DNA of 59,965 bases from positions 67,154 through 127,118 of the forward strand of contig FN649755.1 of NCBI GenBank assembly GCA_000310025.1, given 5' to 3'. Each line of letters starts with the position of its first letter. Positions within the stretch are counted from its first letter, which is position 1. A model generated the notes under the pieces. The model was given only the letters and a program-made list of their open reading frames with translations, did not search any database and had not been told where the DNA came from. The translations under genes were made by a program, and so were the position numbers. Below, piece by piece: positions 1 through 9,700 of this stretch. The stretch comes from Ectocarpus siliculosus (Eukaryota > Sar > Phaeophyceae > Ectocarpales > Ectocarpaceae).

Positions 1-65
1 GGGACCCCCCCCCCCCCCCCCCCCTTTCCCCCCGGGATAACTACGTTTGCGTTTCCCACGTGCAG

Positions 66-3000
66 TCGACCCGCCAAGGCAAGCGGTGGTGGTGGTATCC
101 TGAGCAATTGCGCTCTGGACGACTTCCCCGCTACCCCCGCTACCAACAAGAACGCCTCTGACACCGACAAGCCGGGCACCAAGGCCAAGGGCGACCACGG
201 TACCGGTGCCGGTGGTAGGGCTAGCGGCGGCGGCGGCGGCGGCGGTACCGGTGGCAGGAAGAACCGTCTCTCTCCGGGCTCGGCGTCGTCGTCGGCATCG
301 TCTACCCCGCTGTCGGTGCTCTCGTCGAACTCCAGCACGCCTCGGAGCGCCGGGGATGGTTCCCAAACGTCCCTTGGTTCGATCGCCGCCATGACCCTGA
401 ACCCGTCGCTGTGGAAGCTGGTGGAGCGAGGAGAGACGTGTCCGTTTCCGGACTGCGCGTTTACGGTGGCCTTTTTCGAGCGAAAGGAGGCTAGAAAGGC
501 GGCAGCGGCGGCGGCGGCGGCGGGCGGGGGTGGGGGGGTGGGTGCGGGGGTACTGAAGGAGGAAGGGGAGGAGGAGAAGGACAAGGACAAGGAGAACAGG
601 TCGCGGTGTAGGCACTTCCACACGCTCTGCGGCTGCAGGCACACTCGAGGGGTGCTCAAGGGACGCCTTTTTCAGGTGCGTTTTTCTGTTCAACGGCGGA
701 AGGGGGCGGGTGGTGGGCGGGGTGTACTCATAGCCGTGCATGCCGTAGCCGTTTGACCATTGACCTCGCATCCCTACAAAGCCGGGACGGAGGGGGGGAG
801 TGATGAGCGTTGATGCTGGGAATGATGATCGAGTGGCCTGGGTGCATTCCATCTCATGTTTCCTATTATGGAATAGATGATGCTACCAATATTGATGGTA
901 TGTTGTTCGGCTCCGTTGTTTCCGATGTGTTTCTTTCTTTCCTTTGGTGGTGGTGGTGTTGATATATCGGCTGCCCGATGTTGGAAAATTCTTTTTGACT
1001 TGAATATGTATGCCCTAGTTTAATCCGGCTCTGTAAGTAGGTCCCTATCGTCTGCCCGATGTTGGAAAATGCTTATTGACTTGAAAATGTATACATCAAT
1101 TTAAACAGGCTCTGTGTGTAGGTCTTTGGTTTGTCAACTAAACGGCTGTGTAGGTTGCTGTACTTATCCGTATTCACAAAATAGTCGCTTCCTCCGTGTA
1201 CCCCCACCCCTCACCACGCCTCTGTTTTTCTGTTCTTCTGTGCTACTACTGTGCTACTACTCACAGGTCTGCGTCTATGTGTAACCCTACCGCTCACGCG
1301 TCATACGTTGTGAATTAGTCTACATGAATTATTTATCGACCGTGTTTTTTTCTGTTGTTGGTGGAGGTGGGATGTTGGTGAGTTTTTTTTTGTAGATTTT
1401 TTTTCTTTTATCGGTGGTGTTGAGGAGGGTGATGGTGGGTGGGAGTGAGCGGACCTCTTTTCCAGGTGAGTTGATTTTTTGCTTTGGTCGGGGTGATGGC
1501 AAAGGCTGTTTCAGGTGCGTTTTTTTTTGTGTGTTCTGCTTGGCGTTGGGGGGTAGTATGGGTTGATGACAAAGAAAGTCAGACTTTTTTCTGTTCGGGG
1601 GTGGCGAGGTGGGTGATGGTAAAGTTGCGGTGGGGGGTGGTTTTTGGTGCTGCTTTTGATCTGCTGTCTGCGGGATCGCTCTTGCTCGAGTAGGCTACTA
1701 AGCACTGATGGCGCTTTCGAACGTGGAATCGATGATCCTAAATATGTATCCATTGACGATGCTCTCGTGCCTTGGCGATGCGGTTGCCGATGTCGCCTGA
1801 GATTGAAACGCTCGAGTCAATGCAGGTTGTGATTTGGTCCAGCTGCTCCATTTTTGTGCTAAGTGGCTTTCCCCTCCTCCATGACGGTACAAGAGACAGC
1901 AGCATCGTCAGCGGCGAAGCTCATACCGTATATGACACAAGATAACACACCCCCTCGACCGATTTTGGAAGCTCGATTACTCCACGACGAAGATGATGCA
2001 TAGACGAAACGATACATTTTTCGAATAGCTCTCGAACAGACGGTTCCAACGCCGCTATTAACGGTGCTGTGACTCTTCCTGCTGTTGATAAATCGAGCCT
2101 TGAAAATCGGTCAAGGGGGTGTGTTATCTTGTGTCATTTACGGTAACTCAGCTGTCCCTGCGCATTGCACCGGCACTTCTTCGCAGCCTCTCTTATTCCC
2201 ATGTCTGAAATGTCCCTGTCGTTTTCGCTTGCGGCAACCAACCAAACAGCCACAACATAATGCCCTGCCCTGAGCCATCTCTAACGCCTTCCCTTGTCCT
2301 CCGTCCATGACCGGCAGATTGACTAGCTAGACAGCCACAACATAAGCCCTCGCCAAGCCAAACGCTTTCCCTTGTCCTCCGTCCATGGCCTGCAGTCGAA
2401 GCATCTAGACAGCCACAACATATGCCGATGCCAACCCACACCTAACGCGGGCCCTTGTCCTTCGTCCATGGCCGGCCGATTAACTAGCTAGACAGCCACA
2501 ACATATGCCCTTGCCAACCCAAACCTAACGATTTCCCTTGTCCTCCGTCCATTTCCTGCAGACGAACCAGCTGGACAAGGCGCGAAACCACCAGAAGAAA
2601 CACGCGCACGCCGACGCAGCCGCCGCAGCTGCTGCCGCCTCCTCAACTGCTGCTGCTGCTGCTGCGGCGGCTGCGGCTGCTCCTTCTCCAGCTGCTGCTG
2701 GTGGTGAGATGCTGACCCTAACCGCTTGCTATATCCTACGTAGAGATATCCTATATGACACAAGATAACACACCCCCTGGACCGATTTCGAAAGCTCGAT
2801 TACGCCACGACGAAGAGGATGCATAAGGTAAACGAAACGATACATCTTCGGAAAGCTCTCGACGAGACAGCTTCAACGCCACCTTTTTCGGTGCTGTCAG
2901 TCTTTCTGTTGTTGAGAAATCGATACTAGAAAATCGGTGCAGGGGGGGTGTTATCTTGCGTCATTTGCGGTAGTCTAGTGGCCGCGTAGGAAGGACGCCC

Positions 3001-3726
3001 ACGTAAGCTGATGCCAACAGTAATAATAGTCTTAGAGTGGTTGCCGAGCGGCAACGTATGCGTGTTTGTTGTGCACAGCATCTTGAGGTAGCACTGGGTC
3101 GAGGTGCGTCTTCCAAGCTCTCATCCAAACCTGGAAACATCTCATTTAGGGCCTTCCGTATGCTGTACGCTGCTTGAAAGTTTCGCCGTTCCTTCCGGTG
3201 CCGGTGTGGCTCACTCAACAAAATCTAGCTGACTTTCCCACTCCCCTAGTTTTGTTTTTTTGTTCGCGGGGACGGTTGCGGTTGTTTTTTCTTCAGGACG
3301 GTTACTTTTTTCGCCGCCTGTCTGACGTGCCCACTCCATTTTCTTTTTTTTAATTCGGGACGGTTACTTTTTCGCCGCCTGTCTGACATTCCATCCCGCC
3401 TTTCTTTGTTGTCTGTGGGACGGTTATTTGTAGGGCACGGTATGGGAAGGCTAGCTGCGGAAACACCGTCGCCTATGCCTTCGATGGCAATGCCCAGCTC
3501 TCAGGAGTCGGCGGGGAGCAGCTATTTCTGGGGAAGCCAGCCTGACGAGCCTTTGAGCCAAGGACAGCAGCAGCAGGCACAGCAAGACGCGGTTTATTCT
3601 TCGTCGCCACCTCTTTTCGCCCAAGGCAGGCAAGTGGGGTTTGCGCTAGGGTTTGACTACAGGTGGACGAAATGTTTTGCTATAATTTGTGAATATTCAC
3701 ACAATCACTGAGAAACCCCTCGAAGT

Positions 3727-3757
<31 letters not shown>

Positions 3758-6700
3758 GCAAGACGCGATTGCCCCTGGTCCCAACCTATTTTCGGCCAAG
3801 TAAAGCAGGTCGGGTTAGCATCAGGTCTATTTTACCAAGGAAGACAAAGTGTTTTCCGTTTTTTGTGTAGCCCGCTCCATGCGCAGAGTTGACGTGACTG
3901 CTTCCGAAGAAAGTCATGCCGCGTTAGTCCACGCGCAGGGTTGACCTGACCGCTTTCGAAAAAACATCATGCCGCGGTAGATGCTGTCTATATTGTCGCT
4001 CCTTATAAACCACTCTTTGAGATAATCTCCTCTCCTCTCCTCTTGTCTTGTCTTGTCTTCACTATTTTGAATGGGACGACGATCGTCGCCCTGTACATCG
4101 CGTGACAAAGATGACATATTAAACTCTCATACCGCAGTGCGTTTTGTGTTTTCTGTTTTTTCTTGCGTAGGCCACTTGAGGTTCTTGCGTGCGATTCCCC
4201 CCAATAATCAAAAGCTATCGTTGGGGATGAGTGTATTTTTAGCTTCAGTCTGTGGTGCAGTCGTCCCCCGGTTGAGGATACCATTTTGAGGACATTACCC
4301 CGGCCAAGGACTTTTTTTTTTTTCACAGGCAAGGTGCCCCGCAGATTGAACATGAGGAGGAGTATCATCCTTAAGAGGGAATGAGTTCACGTTTGGCTTA
4401 CTTTTTATGATACCATCGTCCGTCGGTTAAGGTTTTTTTTTTTCAGGCAAGGTGCCCCGCAGAATGAACATTAGGAGGGGTATCAGGGCCATGGACACTT
4501 CCCCGGCTTAAGGACACCTTTTGAAACGAAAACCCATATCTGCCGTTAACCGACGGAACGACTGTAGTCCATATTCAAGTAAAAAAAACAAAACCAACGG
4601 TGGCGATGACACGTGGAAAATATACATAAACGCTGTTTTTGGTGCACGAATCGAACCTTTTGTCGTACACGTATGAGCAGTCAAAAACGCTTGGCTCTTC
4701 TCTTTTTTTTCGTGCACGAATCGGATCTTGGTCGTTTACGTATGAGCAGAGGCAGCAGTGGTGTGGGCGGTGACGGTGCGGATGGTCGTGTTGGTGGTCA
4801 CGGTGGCCATGATCGGGATCGAGATAGCGTCGCCATGCAGGACGCCGGTCCTAGCAGCACCCTTCCGACGGACGATAGGGAAGGTGAGAGAGTGAGATAG
4901 AGACGGCGGGGGCAGGGAGACCAACAGGCCATAGGGGAGATGAGATATTGAGATAGGGGAGGCGGGGGCAGGGAGACCACCAGGCCATGGAGAAGATGAG
5001 AGATTGACGTAGAGAAGGCGGGGGCAGGGATACCAAAATCAAAATCGATACGTTATCTTCGTTTCCATACGGCTAGTAGTCTAGGAGAAGATAGCATATT
5101 TTGGTAGGAAACATGCATACAGAGAGTCGATAGATACGATGGTGGGATAGGAGAGGAGGCAGGACGATTTGAAGGCCATAAGACAGAGGTAAACTCTGGC
5201 CCTATCCATTTAATCATTTAATCCAATCCAAGCGTGTTCACAAGAAATGTTTTCGCCCCTCGCCTTACTCCACTCCACGACAGGTAGGTACTGATGTTGT
5301 GACAGGTGATCACACAGATATGATTCTCAAAGCAAGAGGACAGCAGTGGATACCTTCTCCCATCCATCATACAATCCAAGCGTACATCCTGCCACCGCGA
5401 TTGCTGATTTTTCCACCTTTGTGCGCATCAAACAGAAAAAGGCCAGTTGGAGCTGGCACTATATATTCATGCGCTCTTTTTTTTTTTTTTTTTTTTCTTC
5501 ACTTCAAATCAGCGCCCACAGCACTACTATTGCCGTTTATTCCAACCCGTGGTGACACAGAAGAGCCTCTCTCTACCCTCCCCTCCTGCGGTACTTCGCC
5601 TTCAATTTTTAATGCGAGAAGAGTTCAGCACTCTCTTCCCTTGTGTACACACGAACTAGCGCTACAATCCACTGACCAGGAGCGGAAGCGAGAGAAAAAC
5701 TCGCTTTGCAAGAAAAGCTCGTCTACGCCGGGATTCGAACCCCTGACCTGACCTCTAGAAGGTTACGAGGCTACCAACTAGACCACCGGCGCGACCGGCT
5801 TTTACCGTACATCCAATCCAATTTTCACATCGGGTTGCCAAAATTGCGTTCGCCTCTTTTTTGTTCACTCCGCAACTGACCTCTCGACTCCCTTCAGACG
5901 AGTCCGGCGTCGACTCGACCGCCGGCGGGAAATCGCACCACCCCAAGAAGGCGGCAAAGGCGAGGGGGAGGGGAAGGGGCGCCGTGAAATCGCGAAGGGG
6001 GGGGGGAGACGGTGGCGGCAGCGACACGTCTTGCTCGAAGGAGAAGGATACCTCGAGGGATGGCAGGAGAACGTGGACGGATGCGGAGAGCGATCGACTT
6101 CGGGAGGTGGTGGAGCACCGGAGCGGTGAGAACCAAATGAATTTCTTAGAAAATGCCGAGGAAAGTAAAATACAAACACAGAAAGACAGTCTATTATTGT
6201 AAGTAAGAATTTCTGACAGAAGCGGTGGAGCTCCGGAATGGGTAGAGACAAGAACATTACTTGTACGCTGATCAAGGGTACAACACTTGAAGAGGTGGTG
6301 GAGCACCGGAGCGGCGAGAACCAAAAGAAATTTCTGAAAAAATTCTTGTACATTTCAAGTGTTGACAAGCGGTGGAACTCCGGAAAGAGTAGAGACACGA
6401 ATGTTCTGAGAAAACGATTTGAGAGAAAATTCCGAGATGCGGTGAAGAACAAACAAGGTTCTGGTAACATTCTGGTAGCATAGACTAGAGAAAATATTGG
6501 GAAGAGGTGGTGGGGCACCGGAATAGATGGAGGCAAGGATATTTAGAAGAGAAGGAGTACAGGACTTCGAGATATGGTGGGGGAGCGAAGAAGGTTCTGA
6601 GAATATTCCTGTAGACAAGATGTGGGAGATGGTGGGACACCGTTATAATGGGAAGCAAGAATGTTGTCGGGAAATAGTGCGAGAGCATCGCCGAACACTT

Positions 6701-9700
6701 GTCATCCAATATTTTTTTGGCTTCCTGACCGGCTCGAGCGGCAGTCGTGGAGGTACGCGAATACTGTAGAAGCTATACAGCCACGTGGATTTGTTTGTTT
6801 GCTTCTTGCCTTGCGCATCACCATGCAATATTTCTGTTGTGTGGATGCAAAACGCAGCCGACAACTCGTGCCTTTGCATACAGCACCTTGGATCCCTCCT
6901 GGGTGTACCGTATATGACACGAGATAACACACCCCCTGGACTAATTTTCAAAGCTCGATTACGCCACGACGAAGAGGATGCATAAATGAAACAACACATT
7001 TTCGGAAAGCTCTCGACGAGACGGCTTCAATGCCACCGTTTTCGGCGCTGTGACTCTTTCTGCTGTTGAGAAATCGATATTTGAAAATCGGTCCAGGGGG
7101 TGTGTTATCTTGTGTCATTTACGGTAGTCACTAATCACCGTTTGTTTGAATTGTTGGATTGGTTTGCCTTTGGTAAATGTACACAACAATTTAGCCCTTC
7201 TGTTTCTTTTTTTTCTCTGGGTTCACGAATGCTGCATGCAACCAGCACATCGTGCCATACAGCACCTTCGATCGCTCCCGGGCTTTCAATCAACGTTTGT
7301 GTCGAATTTCTGTGGAAACTTGTGTGTCCAGCCTTCTTGTTTTTTCCCTCCTTCTGCCGTTTCACATACGTCCAGCTCAGCCGGAACCTCGTGTGCCATC
7401 GCATGCAGAACCTTGCATCGCGCCTGGACAATTAACACCACCAAAGTTGTTGGTTCTCTTTTCCATGAACCGTATACCAACTTTATTCCATTCTCCGATT
7501 TTTTTGTTCATTCTTTGCCTGGATGCCGAAAGCAGCCGGAGACTCCCGGAAGAACTGGCAGTGGGTAGCCGCCAAGGTGAGCGAGGTCAGCCCCCGGGGT
7601 CCCGGCGACTCTGAGGGGGGTACCCCCTACCCCGACGGCGGGATAAATCCCAACCGCAAGACCCCCTCGCAGTGCAAGATGAGGTGGGAGCGCATCCTTA
7701 ACCCTGGCGTGAAGAGGGGCCTTTGGACGAAGGAGGAGGACCAGAAGCTCAAGGAGGTTGCCGCTGCCATGGAGTACAAGTGGAGCCACGTGAGAATTTT
7801 TTGGGGCACACGAAACAAAATACTGGAATTGCTGCCACCCTGCCTGTTCATTGTATAGGATATAGTACGAGTAACGTTAAGTCTATGATTACATACTTAC
7901 ATGTTGTATTAGATTTACCGTGAGTATATTCAAGTCAATATATTCGGTTCGTTTTGACGAAAAGGGACCAAAAACTTGAGGAGAGGTTGCCGCTGCCATG
8001 GAGTACAAGTGCAACCACGTGAGTTGCCATAGTCGTTAGACCATTGACGGTCGCATCCCTACAAAGCCGGGACGGAGCACGCCGGGTTCTCACCGGACCA
8101 GGCTCTCACATCACCAAGCGCGAAGCGCCGTGAGGTATTCAGCGAGTCGCATGAAGGGTGCGCTGCATCCTGCTTAAGGGTGTTCGGCATCTTGTGCGTA
8201 CTTCCTTGCGTACGGATGACAGCTGCGTATGGCTGAATGTATTTTCTGGTGCTGTCACTTCCAGAGACAGTTAGAAGCACTGTGAAACTGCCCCTACGTG
8301 TGATATTCCTGAGGATATTCCACCAACTTGCATAGAAGAGCGTTGTGTCATATTCCTGATGACATTCTACCAACTTGGACATCAGCAGTTCGTGTGATAC
8401 TCATGAATGACAATGACAACACCACCTTGGTCGTTGTGAGACAGGTGGCCAAGCTCATGGGCGGGCGCACCTACAAGCAGTGCCGCGAGCGCTACACCAA
8501 CTACCTCAAGGAAGGGCTGAACGTCGGCCCGTGGACGAAGGAGGAAGACCAGCTGCTGCTGAGCATGCACGCCAAGGTCGGCAACAAGTGGGCCGAGATC
8601 GCCCGCTACCTCAAAGGTAAGGACGTCGCTATCCCTAACCCTCACCCTGATCGTTCCAGTGCGAGTGCGAGTGGTGGGGATAAGATTCAACCCGCCTACA
8701 GCAGTATCATTTAAGCATCTATCTGCTGTTTTCCGTTGACCGCGCTTCCTGGTTGCTGGTACAATATGCATAAAATGTGTTCGGCTTTTGGTGGCGATAT
8801 TTGTTTTTTCTGGTCGTTCGTGTTAATGTTAGCCTGCTACCTCAACGGTGAGCACGGCATTCGGGAGCACACCTCTACTTAAGGACAAGCCACAAAAGAA
8901 ATGAATATAGTACGGGGTACCAAACCTTCCAATTGGTATTGGAAGGGTGTTGGAGTAGGTGAAGCCGCTGTACTATAGGGGACGAATATTCGCGCACGGA
9001 GATACTGCTGTTGCAAAATGAAGACCGGTCCGGGAAATGTTCCAAACAATTTCCAGGAAAGCAGAAGTGTCGACATCAATTCTGCCCGCCTTGATCGTTG
9101 ATCATCTTTACCGCCGCACCCGTTTCGTTCTTTTCGCTTTTCACGGACCGGTATGTCGCTTGGGATCGTCTTCACTGCCACAGTAATAACGTAACGTACA
9201 TTGTACAGCAGTGGGGGGGCTTGTTTGGCTGCCCCTACTATCGCAACGAAATGTGGTCGATATTCAGGGCGGGTCGCTTACTCCAACTTACTATCGTATA
9301 CTTCTAGCAGGGTACGGCGGTACGACGTGGTTTTGTGTCGCCAAACAAGGCATGTCGCTAACCAGGGGGTCGCTACACCGCTCCCCCCCCACTACTGTAC
9401 ACCAATCGCGCGCTGTTTTTTGTGTGTATGTGTCGCAGACCAGAACGAGAACATAATCAAGAACGTACGGCATGCACGACTATGAGCACACTCACCCCCG
9501 TCCCCAACGTAAACCAATCACAATCACACCTTCATTTTTTTCCTTTTTTCTTTTGTCGCAGACCGAAGCGAGAATATGATCAAGAGCGACTACGGCATGC
9601 CACGACTAATATGAGTACACACCCCCGTCCCCAACGTAAACCAATCACACCTTCATTTTTTTTTTTTTTTGTCGCAGACCGGAGCGAGAACATGATCAAG

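Noticed and set aside
1-30. Poly-C run at the left edge as a telomere or linker
   Set aside because: A single homopolymer without repeat unit structure; more likely simple sequence in the intron or an assembly edge.
2961-3221. 86-codon minus frame between MYB exons
   Set aside because: Starts in a MITE end and has no recognisable domain or splice partners; likely chance.
5865-6536. Minus-strand frames of up to 223 codons over the R1 exon and its array
   Set aside because: They arise from the donor-anchored repeat (TCCGGTGCTCCACCACC read backwards), which makes several parallel frames; no family features.
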